A stretch of 37,310 nucleotides of DNA from Bacteroidaceae bacterium (GCA_017472635.1 JAFUPU010000025.1:1-37310); one strand, 5' to 3'. Positions 7,424-15,825 are shown, counted from the first letter of the stretch. The notes: generated by a model not told the origin, from the sequence alone. Made by a program: numbers and translations.

Positions 7424-8313
7424 CAGGCAATAATCTTTATACGGGTGAAAAACTTATAAGAGAGCCAATAGTGGAACAGTGTCAACAGGCAAAGCAGCCA
7501 GGTTGCTCCATGCATCACCATCCGTCCGTAAGCCTCCAACTCTTCCACATCGAGGTGTTGTAACTTCTCGGCAAGTCCGAATATCCAATTATAGACATCG
7601 ATATAGTACTCATGCAACAGAGTGAGCACCAGCAACGAGCCAACCGAGAATAGCACAATGCAGCCAACCACAATGCCCAGAAGGACCTTTACGGCTGCAC
7701 TTTTCCGCCAATAGTTGGCAAGCAGGCAGACCATATAGAGCGACTGGAACCAGGCAAGGAAGGCATAATAGATGAAAGGTGTACCCGCCACAAAGAGTCC
7801 GTTTGCCGATATGCCTATATCCTCAGAGAGGGAGACAGGTGCTCCGCTAAGCAACAACATCGAATAGCCGGCAGGCATATCGAAGAAGAGATTTGCCAAA
7901 AGGTATGCTGTGATGTCAGCCAAAAGCAAACCGAAGAGACAGAACAAAAATGCACCCAATGTGACGCGAAGAAGGCAGGCTGCAAATTTCTCGGAGTTGC
8001 TTGCCGGAAGCATCAAGGTGTTCACCCGCTCTTCTTTTGTGTTTACCCCCTGAATGGCCGTCACTGCAAACATCATCAGCAGCAAGAATCCCCACGACTG
8101 TGCGCTCATATACATACCCATATAGTCAATCGTAGAAATGTGTCCGATGACTGAAGCGGTATAGGCACTACCAAGGAACTTATAAAGCAAGATACCCACA
8201 TAAAATCCGCCATAGGTCAGATAGGTCTTTTTATTTTCAGTCCAATCTTTCTTGAGTAACCATCCCAAGCGGGTGGCACTGAATGTCTTATTCATTATTG
8301 CATTATCCATCAT
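7423..8313 (-). CDS. ABC-2 type transporter permease subunit
   Basis: 296 residues with about six hydrophobic segments, for example YGGFYVGILLYKFLG, GFLLLMMFAVTAIQG, VLLGIVVGCIVLFSVG and the last one at the C terminus (LLCLLTLFHYWLSY). The N terminus is a short amphipathic cytoplasmic stretch (RLGWLLKKDWTEN), as in ABC-2 permeases. Three in-frame ATG codons (8313, 8310, 8295) could serve as start. The ATPase gene lies upstream by about 50 bp and the GntR gene overlaps the stop. The substrate cannot be told from sequence. Confidence 0.85.
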   Translation of the reverse strand: MMDNAIMNKTFSATRLGWLLKKDWTENKKTYLTYGGFYVGILLYKFLGSAYTASVIGHISTIDYMGMYMSAQSWGFLLLMMFAVTAIQGVNTKEERVNTLMLPASNSEKFAACLLRVTLGAFLFCLFGLLLADITAYLLANLFFDMPAGYSMLLLSGAPVSLSEDIGISANGLFVAGTPFIYYAFLAWFQSLYMVCLLANYWRKSAAVKVLLGIVVGCIVLFSVGSLLVLTLLHEYYIDVYNWIFGLAEKLQHLDVEELEAYGRMVMHGATWLLCLLTLFHYWLSYKFFTRIKIIA

Positions 8314-8364
8314 TTTTCAATTTTAGCAGTAATCATTCTTTTTTTTCTTTATCAGTACAAGCTA

Positions 8365-9207
8365 TCAGTCGGTAAAGACCTGTGCCATCTGCTGAGGATG
8401 AGCCAATGTAGCATTGAAGAGGAGTTCGAGATTGAGCGTTGTATGCTCCTCGCCCAATCGGTTAGGAAGGACGACGCTTTGCCCCTGCACCGAAGGTTGG
8501 GTATAGAGTTCGTCCCCTGTAAGTTCACCGGCTGTGAGTTCGGCAAAGCAGAGACGACGACAGATATCACTCACCGAACGGTTGAGCAACGTGCGGCTAC
8601 CATCGATGATGATGACATGGTCGAGCAGGCTGTCTATATCTCGTACCTGGTGGGTAGAGATGACAACCGTTTTATCTTCAGTCATACCCGAAGCCACTGC
8701 ACGCCGGAACTGACTCTTAGAGGGGATGTCCAATCCGTTGCTCGGCTCGTCCATCACTAAAAACCGGGTGTTGGTAGCGAGGGCAAAACACATGTACGCT
8801 TTCTTTTTCTGCCCCATAGAAAGTTCGCCCAAATGGATATCTTCATTCATGTCAAAATCGCGCAAGCAAGAGCGAAGCAACTCATCGCTGAAACGTGGAT
8901 AGAAAGAGCGATTGAGGCTGACATACTTCCGAAGAGTGACACGTGGCAATGCAAATTCTTCGGGAACGATAAACATTTCACCCAATGTTTGGGGAAGGCG
9001 GTGTCTTACATCTATACCTTTATAATATATACCCCCCTTTTGTGGACGAAGGAGACCGGTCATCAAGTAGAGCAAGGTTGACTTACCGGTCCCATTCTTC
9101 CCCAACAATCCACAAATTTTCCCTTCGCCCAGCGAAAGAGAAAAGTTCTCAAAAACTTTCTGCCTGCGGTTGTATCCGAAGGTCAGTTCTTTTACTTCCA
9201 TCATCAT
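8365..9207 (-). CDS. ABC transporter ATP-binding protein
   Basis: 280 residues from the first of three consecutive ATG codons (9207, 9204, 9201); an upstream TTG at 9219 is possible but less likely. All nucleotide-binding motifs are present: Walker A GKNGTGKST, signature LSMGQ, Walker B FLVMDEPSNGLD and switch His in STHQ. It is the first gene of a three-gene operon with the permease and the YtrA-type regulator, so it is the ATPase half of an ABC-2 exporter or envelope-stress transporter. The C-terminal extension after about residue 205 is not a recognised domain. Confidence 0.92.
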   Translation of the reverse strand: MMMEVKELTFGYNRRQKVFENFSLSLGEGKICGLLGKNGTGKSTLLYLMTGLLRPQKGGIYYKGIDVRHRLPQTLGEMFIVPEEFALPRVTLRKYVSLNRSFYPRFSDELLRSCLRDFDMNEDIHLGELSMGQKKKAYMCFALATNTRFLVMDEPSNGLDIPSKSQFRRAVASGMTEDKTVVISTHQVRDIDSLLDHVIIIDGSRTLLNRSVSDICRRLCFAELTAGELTGDELYTQPSVQGQSVVLPNRLGEEHTTLNLELLFNATLAHPQQMAQVFTD

Positions 9208-9238
9208 AGTTTTATTCAATTAATATGTGTATTAGTTA

Positions 9239-9278
9239 TCTATTACACTGCAAAAGTATACGTTTACGCTGTAATAGA
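9239..9278. promoter_or_regulatory. dyad operator, probable GntR (YtrA-type) binding site
   Basis: TCTATTACA (9239-9247) and TGTAATAGA (9270-9278) are perfect inverted 9-mers. They are symmetric about GTATAC (9256-9261), which shares the same centre. The dyad covers the spacer and -7 box of the promoter at 9251-9282, so a protein bound here would block transcription. The regulator encoded at the end of the same operon is the obvious candidate (inference). Confidence 0.7.
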
Positions 9279-9282
9279 CAAA
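9251..9282 (-). promoter_or_regulatory. promoter of the ABC-transporter/GntR operon
   Basis: On the minus strand TTTG (9282-9279) and TACTTTTG (9258-9251) are 20 bp apart, a full Bacteroidota promoter match. The expected start of transcription near 9245 leaves a leader of about 40 nt before the ATG at 9207. Confidence 0.7.
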
Positions 9283-9331
9283 TAGTACACCTTAAATTCC
9301 CTTCTTTTTAAGGATGATTAACATTCAAGCA

Positions 9332-9375
9332 CCATTCATACTGCCGTTCATCCTCCAACAGACCTATATGAATGG
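9332..9375. repeat. inverted repeat in intergenic region
   Basis: CCATTCATA (9332-9340) and TATGAATGG (9367-9375) are perfect inverted 9-mers 26 bp apart. No gene lies between 9283 and 9427. The role is unknown; it could be a hairpin or a regulator site. Confidence 0.5.
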
Positions 9376-9427
9376 CTTACTTAGAATTTACACCTCCCCT
9401 ACCGCTTGTTTCAAATTGAGGCAGAAA

Positions 9428-9461
9428 AAAGGCTGTGTCAATTAAACCTGACACAGCCTTT
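9428..9461 (-). terminator. terminator of the GH105 gene
   Basis: AAAGGCTGTGTCA (9428-9440) and TGACACAGCCTTT (9449-9461) form a perfect 13-bp stem with an 8-nt loop. On the minus strand a T run follows (A run at 9425-9430 of the plus strand). It lies 30 bp beyond the stop of the gene at 9491. Confidence 0.85.
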
Positions 9462-9490
9462 CTTATTATCAAAAAAATGGTTGCTCTCTT

Positions 9491-10630
9491 TTATTTCAGC
9501 TTATAGACTTCAACACCTGCAAGCAGGAAGCATCCCAATCCATAATCCTCAAAGTCAGGAACACTCTCGTAAGTAACGGGTTGACCGTCTTTCGGCTCCT
9601 TACCGGTTCCTTGCACATAACCGAGGAATCCATTGGGATGGACAGCCTCTTTCACCATTGCATTCCATGCCTTGAGCAAAACAGGCAGGTATTCTTTACG
9701 ATCAAGAATACCCTTGCGGATACCCCAAGCCATACCATAGACAAAGAGTGAAGTGCCGCTGACCTCCTTACCACCATAGTTGCTCTCGTCATGCATACTC
9801 ACATTCCAATATCCATCTTTGCGCTGGCAAGCCTTGATAGCCTTACTCATAGCTACAAAATCGTTGATATAGTCTTGACGATGCTTCTCGTCAGCCGGGA
9901 TTTCATCCAACACACGTACAAGTGCTGCATAAACCCATCCGTTTCCGCGTGCCCAATAACAGTCTTCGCCATTCGGTTCTTTATAGGGAGGATCGAAATC
10001 GTGGTCGCGCCACCAAAGACCATCCTTGGGGTTATACATTCCATGCTCGCCATGTTGGTTGCGGGTGTATGAATACATATCCCACATCTTGTCGAAGTAG
10101 CGTTGGTCGTTTCCTTTCTCTACACCCAACTTGGCAAAGATGGGCATCGCCATCTGCACGGCATCAATCCACCACCAATCATTCACCTGAGGTGTATTGA
10201 CCAACATCGTCATACAGGCATCGATGCTACGAATCATACGACGGTCGCCGGTCAAGCGGTACATATCAATATAGGTTTGTCCACAGCATTGGTCATCAGC
10301 ATCGCGACTGGTACTACCATTACGTATCAGCCAATCGTGGCTCTCACCCCAGCGATAGGTATAATCGTAATACTCCTCTGAAGGATAGATGCCATAGAGT
10401 GCCATCAATCCTTCATAATATACGGCACGTGTCCACAAATGACTGGGACGCATCTTATTGCGCACAAAAGTAGGAATACCGGGGTCGGCATTCTTGTTCA
10501 TAAAATACTTGTTCACCTTAATGAGTGTCTTCAATGTCTCCTTTTGATCGGGTAATGTCTGAGCAGTCACTACCGAAAAAGCAGCCGACACCACTAAAGC
10601 CAATGCGATTAACAGTGTTTTTTTCTTCAT
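9491..10630 (-). CDS. GH105 unsaturated rhamnogalacturonyl hydrolase
   Basis: 379 residues with a signal peptide (MKKKTLLIALALVVSAAFSVVTAQ). The fold signature of GH88/GH105 alpha-barrel hydrolases is present: RDADDQCCGQTYIDMY, NDWWWIDAVQMAMP with the presumed catalytic Asp, and CYWARGNGWVYAALVRVLDEIP. Such enzymes remove the unsaturated galacturonic acid that rhamnogalacturonan lyases leave at oligosaccharide ends. It is divergent from the PL11 lyase gene and shares its intergenic control region. GH88 is a less likely alternative; the context with PL11 and rhamnose mutarotase favours GH105. Confidence 0.88.
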   Translation of the reverse strand: MKKKTLLIALALVVSAAFSVVTAQTLPDQKETLKTLIKVNKYFMNKNADPGIPTFVRNKMRPSHLWTRAVYYEGLMALYGIYPSEEYYDYTYRWGESHDWLIRNGSTSRDADDQCCGQTYIDMYRLTGDRRMIRSIDACMTMLVNTPQVNDWWWIDAVQMAMPIFAKLGVEKGNDQRYFDKMWDMYSYTRNQHGEHGMYNPKDGLWWRDHDFDPPYKEPNGEDCYWARGNGWVYAALVRVLDEIPADEKHRQDYINDFVAMSKAIKACQRKDGYWNVSMHDESNYGGKEVSGTSLFVYGMAWGIRKGILDRKEYLPVLLKAWNAMVKEAVHPNGFLGYVQGTGKEPKDGQPVTYESVPDFEDYGLGCFLLAGVEVYKLK

Positions 10631-10693
10631 TGTTTTGAATAGTTTTGCGGTTATTTAACTTATTGTTTCATTCCAAATCATATCTTTATGGCG

Positions 10694-10701
10694 CAAATAT
10701 A
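10694..10701 (-). promoter_or_regulatory. -7 box for the GH105 gene
   Basis: TATATTTG on the minus strand (CAAATATA on plus) fits TAnnTTTG and lies about 65 bp upstream of the GH105 start. No matching -33 TTTG is found at the right distance, which would fit a promoter needing an activator. Confidence 0.5.
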
Positions 10702-10790
10702 AGAATAAAACTTTGTTTTTAAGAATAAAAAAGATACCTTATTGTATTTTTTTTGCTTTTTATGTCAGAAAACTCACAAACACGATAAAA

Positions 10791-10805
10791 TATATCGTCG
10801 ATATA
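10791..10805. promoter_or_regulatory. dyad upstream of the PL11 promoter
   Basis: TATATCG-T-CGATATA is a perfect 15-bp dyad. It ends 11 bp before the -7 box of the rhamnogalacturonan operon, where the -33 box would be. It is a candidate regulator site for the divergent pectin-degradation genes; the regulator is not in this window. Confidence 0.5.
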
Positions 10806-10816
10806 AGTTTAATTTG

Positions 10817-10824
10817 TATATTTG
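10817..10824 (+). promoter_or_regulatory. -7 box of the PL11-GH105-mutarotase operon
   Basis: TATATTTG fits TAnnTTTG, followed by GCAGCAC and a leader of about 35 nt to the ATG at 10866. There is no TTTG at the -33 position; the dyad at 10791-10805 sits there instead. Confidence 0.6.
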
Positions 10825-10865
10825 CAGCACCATTAATTACTCAAACACTTCAAAACAATTATCAA

Positions 10866-12971
10866 ATGAACATTGCAAGAATGACCAAAACATGCATTGC
10901 ACTGCTAACATGCAGTGTAATGAGCACAGCACAACCGCATTATGATTTCACACAGATGCAGCGTGAAGAACTGGGACGCGGAGTAGTAGCCCTCAAACAA
11001 GATGAGAAGACTGTATGCATCAGTTGGAGGTATCTCTCGACCGACCCAATAGAAACGAAGTTCAACATTTACCGGGACGGAACCCAAATAGGTACAACCG
11101 GATCTACACAACCGACCATGTGGGTTGACACGGATGCAACAGCAGGGCAGGCACACGTATATGAGGTACGCCCGGTAGTGAATGGCATCGAGGCAAACGA
11201 GAAGCAAGGGAGATTCACCCTCTCCACACAAAAAGAGGCCGGATACTTGAACATCCCACTGAACCGTCCACAAAAAGGAAAAACCCCAATGGGCGATGAA
11301 TATAGCTACAATGCTAACGATGCCAGCATCGGTGATGTGGATGGAGACGGAGAATATGAGATTATCCTAAAATGGGATCCAAGTAACGCACACGACAATG
11401 CACACGACGGATATACAGGCAATGTAATATTTGACTGCTACAAACTGACCGGTGAACAACTGTGGCGTATCGATTTGGGAAGAAATATCCGTGCCGGAGC
11501 ACACTACACCCAATTTATGGTATACGACCTTGATGGAGACGGAAAAGCCGAAGTGGTGATGAAAACATCAGACGGAACCATTGACGGCACAGGTGCTGTC
11601 ATCGGTAACCCTGATGCTGATTACCGTGAGATGGGAGATACCGTAGGATATGCCAAGCGCGTAGCTGAGATGAGAAAGAGATGGGCAGAACGAGAAAAAG
11701 AGATGAAAGCCGAATGGGCAAAAATGGAACAAGAACGTAAAGAACGGGAAGCACGCGGTGAAAAGTTTGAACCACGTCCGGGGGATAGGAACAGACGTCC
11801 TGCACCTCAAGGCGGACAGCGCAGATGGAGGTTCCGGAACCCTGCTCCCAAAAACCAAGGACGTATCCTCACCGGCAATGAATACCTGACAGTCTTCAGC
11901 GGAGAGACAGGAAAGGCGCTGGCTACTATCGACTATGTGCCTGCACGCGGTGATTTAAGAGGTTGGGGAGATGGAAATGCCAACCGAAGCGACCGCTATC
12001 TGGCATGCGTTGCCTATCTCGATGGCAAACGTCCCAGTGTTGTAATGTGCCGTGGATATTATACCCGCACTGTATTAGCCGCTTTTGACTGGGATGGGAA
12101 GAACCTGACAAAACGTTGGGTATTTGACAGCAATGATGACGGCAACAAACATTATGCAGGACAAGGCAACCACAACTTGCGAGTAGGTGACGTAGACGGT
12201 GACGGATGCGATGAAATCATCTATGGCTCAATGGCTGTGGATCATGATGGAAAAGGGCTCTACACCACCCGAATGGGACATGGAGATGCCATGCACCTGA
12301 CTGCTTTCTATCCCGACTCAGAAAAGTTGCAAGTGTGGGATTGCCACGAAAACAGAAAAGACGGCTCTACTTTCCGCGAAGCAGCTACCGGAAAGGTAAT
12401 CTTCCAACTGAAATCAAACATGGATGTCGGACGTTGTATGGCTTCTGATATTGACCCCACTTCATGGGGAGTGGAGATGTGGTCATTAGCATCGGGAGGA
12501 ATCCGAAACGTTAAGGGGAAAGTAATCAATAAGGAGGTTAGAGGATTGCCATGCAACATGGCAGTATGGTGGGACGGTGACTTGTCACGCGAACTGTTAA
12601 ATGGAACTGCCATATCAAAATACGACCACAAGAGTGGTACCTGCAACAGAGTAGTCACTTTCGAAGGATGTGTATCAAACAACAGTTCCAAATCAAATCC
12701 TGCTTTGCAGGGAGATATCGTAGGCGACTGGCGCGAAGAGGTGATTGTGCGCACAGAAGACAATAGCGCATTGAGAGTCTATGTCTCTACCATTCCCACA
12801 GAATACCGCTTCCACACATTCCTCGAAGACCCGGTTTACCGCATCAGCATTGCCACACAAAATGTGGCTTACAACCAACCGACCCAACCCGGATTCTACT
12901 TCGGAACGGACTTGAAAGAGGGCTTATTCAGAGGATTCAACATCAAAAAAACAAATAACCCGAAAAAATAA
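10866..12971 (+). CDS. rhamnogalacturonan lyase, family PL11
   Basis: 701 residues from the ATG at 10866, chosen because it gives a signal peptide (MTKTCIALLTCSVMSTAQ); the frame is open further upstream but lies across the promoter. A fibronectin-like N-terminal domain (about 25-120) is followed by the PL11 beta-propeller with calcium-binding loops DVDGDGEYE (about 157), DLDGDGKAE (about 221) and DVDGDGCDE (about 490). It cleaves the rhamnogalacturonan I backbone by beta-elimination, probably in the periplasm or on the surface. A strongly charged insert at about 262-332 (RKRWAEREKEMKAEW..., then Pro/Arg-rich) interrupts the propeller and makes it longer than the usual roughly 600 residues. 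First gene of a three-gene operon. Confidence 0.92.
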   Translation: MNIARMTKTCIALLTCSVMSTAQPHYDFTQMQREELGRGVVALKQDEKTVCISWRYLSTDPIETKFNIYRDGTQIGTTGSTQPTMWVDTDATAGQAHVYEVRPVVNGIEANEKQGRFTLSTQKEAGYLNIPLNRPQKGKTPMGDEYSYNANDASIGDVDGDGEYEIILKWDPSNAHDNAHDGYTGNVIFDCYKLTGEQLWRIDLGRNIRAGAHYTQFMVYDLDGDGKAEVVMKTSDGTIDGTGAVIGNPDADYREMGDTVGYAKRVAEMRKRWAEREKEMKAEWAKMEQERKEREARGEKFEPRPGDRNRRPAPQGGQRRWRFRNPAPKNQGRILTGNEYLTVFSGETGKALATIDYVPARGDLRGWGDGNANRSDRYLACVAYLDGKRPSVVMCRGYYTRTVLAAFDWDGKNLTKRWVFDSNDDGNKHYAGQGNHNLRVGDVDGDGCDEIIYGSMAVDHDGKGLYTTRMGHGDAMHLTAFYPDSEKLQVWDCHENRKDGSTFREAATGKVIFQLKSNMDVGRCMASDIDPTSWGVEMWSLASGGIRNVKGKVINKEVRGLPCNMAVWWDGDLSRELLNGTAISKYDHKSGTCNRVVTFEGCVSNNSSKSNPALQGDIVGDWREEVIVRTEDNSALRVYVSTIPTEYRFHTFLEDPVYRISIATQNVAYNQPTQPGFYFGTDLKEGLFRGFNIKKTNNPKK

Positions 12972-12975
12972 TCAC

Positions 12976-14385
12976 ATGAAAGTAAAGACCCTAAGCATGA
13001 TGGGGGCTATAGTACTCTTATCTATTACAGGTGAGGTCTATGCCCAAAAAAAAGAGAAAGAGATAAACGACTCAAACACACCGTTGCATTTGCTGAAGCC
13101 TGACTACCAGACTCCCTATGGCGCTCCCACGGTCGAACAGGTTAAAGCAACCATGGATCGCGTGCTGAACTACCTTGAGGGATGTACCCCAACCCGAGTC
13201 GTAAACAAAAACAATGGGAAAACCATCACCGACTATGCCCACATGGGACCTGAAGCACAAGTCGAGCGCGGAACCTTCCGACTAACCAGCTATGAATGGG
13301 GGGTAACCTATTCAGCAATGTTAGCTGCAACAGAAGCCACCGGTGACCCGGCATATAGCAATTATGCAATCAACCGCTTCAAGTTTTTGAACGAGGTGGC
13401 TCCGCACTTCAAGAAACTGATAGAGAAACACGGGAAAGAGATAGACCCACTGATGCGTCAGATGTTAACTCCCAAGGCATTGGACGATGCCGGTGCCGTA
13501 TGTGCAGCTATGATAAAGGCACAACAGAAAGATCCTACGTTGAACTTAAACCAGCTGATTGAGAATTACATCGACTTCATTGTCAACAAGGAGTACCGAC
13601 TTGCCGACGGAACCTTTGCACGTACCCGTCCATTCTACAACACCTTGTGGTTAGACGACATGTTCATGGGCATCCCTCCTATTGCCCAATATGCAACAAT
13701 TGCCGGTGAAAAACAAGCACACTATCTTGCAGAGGCAGTCAGACAGATATTGCAATTCAAGGAACGCATGTGGGTGCCTGAGAAGAATCTGTTCCGCCAT
13801 GGTTGGGTAGAAGAGATGCAAGACCATCCGGCATTTCATTGGGCACGTGCCAACGGATGGGCTTTGCTAACCCTATGTGAAGTGTTGGATGTATTACCTG
13901 ATAACTACCCACAGCGCGACAAGTTAATGGAGTTATACCGCAATCATGTACGCGGATTGGCTGCCCTCCAAAGTGGTGAAGGACTTTGGCACCAACTGCT
14001 CGACCGTCCCGACTCATACTTGGAGACATCAGCAACAGCCATCTATGCCTACTGTATTGCACATGGTATAAACAAAGGATGGATTGATGCAATGGCATAT
14101 GGTCCGGTTGCCACATTGGCATGGAATGCTGTAACCACCCAAATAAACGAAAAGGGACAAGTAGGAGGAACTTGTGTCGGCACAGGTATGGCTTTCGACC
14201 CGGCATTCTACTGTTACCGTCCTGTAACAGTATATGCAGCCCATGGTTATGGTCCGGTTATCTGGGCAGGAGCTGAAATCATCAATCTACTGAAAAATCA
14301 GCATCCTAAAATGAATGACAGCGCAACCTTGTTTTATCAGACAGAGCAAACCACCAATCAACCGATTTTCCACGAAAAGAGATAA
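12976..14385 (+). CDS. GH105 family hydrolase, second paralogue
   Basis: 469 residues with a signal peptide (MKVKTLSMMGAIVLLSITGEVYAQ). GH105/GH88 features: TLWLDDMFMGIPPIAQY with the presumed catalytic Asp, HWARANGWALLTLCEVLDVLP and SGEGLWHQLLDRPDSYLETSATA. It starts 4 bp after the PL11 stop and is surely cotranscribed. It is 90 residues longer than the GH105 at 9491 and only distantly similar to it, so the two may act on different unsaturated oligosaccharides made by the lyase. The exact substrate is not visible. Confidence 0.88.
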   Translation: MKVKTLSMMGAIVLLSITGEVYAQKKEKEINDSNTPLHLLKPDYQTPYGAPTVEQVKATMDRVLNYLEGCTPTRVVNKNNGKTITDYAHMGPEAQVERGTFRLTSYEWGVTYSAMLAATEATGDPAYSNYAINRFKFLNEVAPHFKKLIEKHGKEIDPLMRQMLTPKALDDAGAVCAAMIKAQQKDPTLNLNQLIENYIDFIVNKEYRLADGTFARTRPFYNTLWLDDMFMGIPPIAQYATIAGEKQAHYLAEAVRQILQFKERMWVPEKNLFRHGWVEEMQDHPAFHWARANGWALLTLCEVLDVLPDNYPQRDKLMELYRNHVRGLAALQSGEGLWHQLLDRPDSYLETSATAIYAYCIAHGINKGWIDAMAYGPVATLAWNAVTTQINEKGQVGGTCVGTGMAFDPAFYCYRPVTVYAAHGYGPVIWAGAEIINLLKNQHPKMNDSATLFYQTEQTTNQPIFHEKR

Positions 14386-14410
14386 CATTAACCCATAAAA
14401 GTAATATAAT

Positions 14411-14725
14411 ATGAGAAGAGAAGCATTCAAAATGTTCTTGAAGCCAGGCTTTGAGGAAGAATATGAAAGACGTCACGCTGCCATTTGGCCTGAGTTGAAA
14501 GAGTTATTGTCGAAAAACGGAGTCTTTGATTACTCTATCTATTGGGACAAAGATACCAATATCCTTTTCGCTTTCCAGAAAGTAGAGGGCGAAGAGTCTT
14601 CACAAGACATGGGAACCAACCCCATCGTACAGAAATGGTGGGATTATATGGCTGACATCATGGAGGTGAACCCAGACAACTCTCCCATCAGCATCCCATT
14701 GCCTGAAGTATTCCACATGGATTAA
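14411..14725 (+). CDS. rhaM: L-rhamnose mutarotase
   Basis: 104 residues, the normal length of the family. Hallmarks are RREAFKMFLKPGFEEEYERRH with the catalytic-type His, IWPELKELL, YSIYWD and VQKWWDYMADIM. It interconverts the alpha and beta anomers of L-rhamnose and acts in the cytoplasm, as there is no signal peptide. It follows the GH105 stop by 25 bp in the same operon, so the locus supplies rhamnose released from rhamnogalacturonan I to catabolism. The isomerase and kinase are not in this window. Confidence 0.93.
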   Translation: MRREAFKMFLKPGFEEEYERRHAAIWPELKELLSKNGVFDYSIYWDKDTNILFAFQKVEGEESSQDMGTNPIVQKWWDYMADIMEVNPDNSPISIPLPEVFHMD

Positions 14726-14750
14726 TCCCACTCCGGTTGAGAGAACAAAA

Positions 14751-14790
14751 AGAGGGCTTGCCACATCTGACAACGTAAGGCAAGCCCTCT
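14751..14790 (+). terminator. terminator of the rhamnogalacturonan operon
   Basis: AGAGGGCTTGCC (14751-14762) and GGCAAGCCCTCT (14779-14790) form a perfect 12-bp stem followed by CTTTCT. It begins 25 bp after the mutarotase stop. Confidence 0.85.
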
Positions 14791-14846
14791 CTTTCTAATC
14801 TCTACTACATAAACTCAGTTACTATCCTATATATATCCATAAAAAA

Positions 14847-15236
14847 ATGAAAGAGATAAAAGATTTTCTAAAGAATGACCGTTTTGCAGCCAATGCAGGA
14901 GTTGAGCTCATAGAAGTGCATGAGAAGTATGCCAAGGCACAAATGAGAGTAACAGCCGAACACTTGAATGCCGGAGGGGTTTGCCAGGGAGGTGCCCTTT
15001 TTACACTTGCCGACTTGGCATATGCTGCAGTAGCAAACAACGAAAAAGCATTGACTTTTTCTATCACAGCCAATATCACTTTCGTTCATGCAGCCAAAGA
15101 GGGAGAAATCATCTATGCCGAAGCTGAAGAGATTGTCAACCATCCGCGCATCCCTTTCATTGAAGTGCGTCTGACAAACGGACAAGGCGAACTACTCGCT
15201 ATCTTCACCTCCTCAGGCTACCGGAAGAAGAGCTAA
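14847..15236 (+). CDS. PaaI-like hotdog-fold thioesterase
   Basis: 129 residues. The motif NAGGVCQGGALFTLADLAYA (hotdog helix) and the strand ALTFSITANITFVHAA are typical of the PaaI/YdiI acyl-CoA thioesterases. It is cytoplasmic. It stands alone after a strong terminator, so it has its own promoter, not recognised here. The acyl substrate is unknown. Confidence 0.88.
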   Translation: MKEIKDFLKNDRFAANAGVELIEVHEKYAKAQMRVTAEHLNAGGVCQGGALFTLADLAYAAVANNEKALTFSITANITFVHAAKEGEIIYAEAEEIVNHPRIPFIEVRLTNGQGELLAIFTSSGYRKKS

Positions 15237-15365
15237 AGATTACTCTATCACCATCGCAAACAGCCTTATCCCCTTTACTGGTTTTTACTTTTTTAACAAA
15301 ACCTTATCCGTTTATAAATCAGAATCTTAACAATCAAGAAGCTATTATTTGTTTCACATACGGCA

Positions 15366-15397
15366 TTTGCACAAGAGCGAAAAAAACACTATTTTTG
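15366..15397 (+). promoter_or_regulatory. promoter of the coiled-coil gene
   Basis: TTTG (15366-15369) and TATTTTTG (15390-15397) lie 20 bp apart, a full Bacteroidota promoter match. A transcript start near 15404 supports translation from the ATG at 15443 rather than at 15410. Confidence 0.7.
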
Positions 15398-15442
15398 TAG
15401 GGAAAATCAATGTTTAACCCTCAAAAAAGAAAGGATAAAGTC

Positions 15443-15754
15443 ATGTCAAAAACGTATGATTTACAAGTAGAGAAAGCACGTCTTTTAGTCGAAGGACTGA
15501 AAAAGAATTATCAACAAGTAGCCCCCTATGGCATCACAGAAAGTGCCTTGTCGAAATTAGCCGATGATGCCAATGAGACCGAACGTTTGAGCAACGAGCT
15601 GGATGCTTTACGCGTTCAAGTAAATGAAAAGGCCTCCATTGCAAACCACAAATTAAACGAGTTACGGGAAGAGTTACAAGAGATGAAGCAAATTATCAAA
15701 AAGAATTTCGAACAAACCCAATGGGAGTCTCTCGGCATCCCCGATAAACGATAA
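15443..15754 (+). CDS. small coiled-coil protein of unknown function
   Basis: 103 residues from the ATG at 15443; an in-frame ATG at 15410 lies only a few bases after the predicted transcript start. The protein is soluble, highly charged and mostly helical: the stretch ANETERLSNELDALRVQVNEKA and the following KLNELREELQEMKQIIKK have heptad-like spacing. It ends in EQTQWESLGIPDKR. No enzyme motif or membrane segment is visible. It is monocistronic, with its own promoter and terminator. Confidence 0.8.
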   Translation: MSKTYDLQVEKARLLVEGLKKNYQQVAPYGITESALSKLADDANETERLSNELDALRVQVNEKASIANHKLNELREELQEMKQIIKKNFEQTQWESLGIPDKR

Positions 15755-15763
15755 GAAGTATTT

Positions 15764-15825
15764 TAACTCAAATCGGTCATTAACCCGCATTGAAGGACAA
15801 TACGATTAATGACCGATTAGAGTTA
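15764..15825. terminator. bidirectional terminator between convergent genes
   Basis: AATCGGTCATTAA (15771-15783) and TTAATGACCGATT (15806-15818) form a perfect 13-bp stem, extended by TAACT (15764-15768) against AGTTA (15821-15825). It separates the coiled-coil gene (plus) from waaA (minus) and probably serves both. Confidence 0.8.

Noticed and set aside
13757-14206. 149-residue minus-strand frame inside the second GH105 gene
   Set aside because: Antisense shadow; the plus-strand GH105 frame has catalytic motifs over the same bases.
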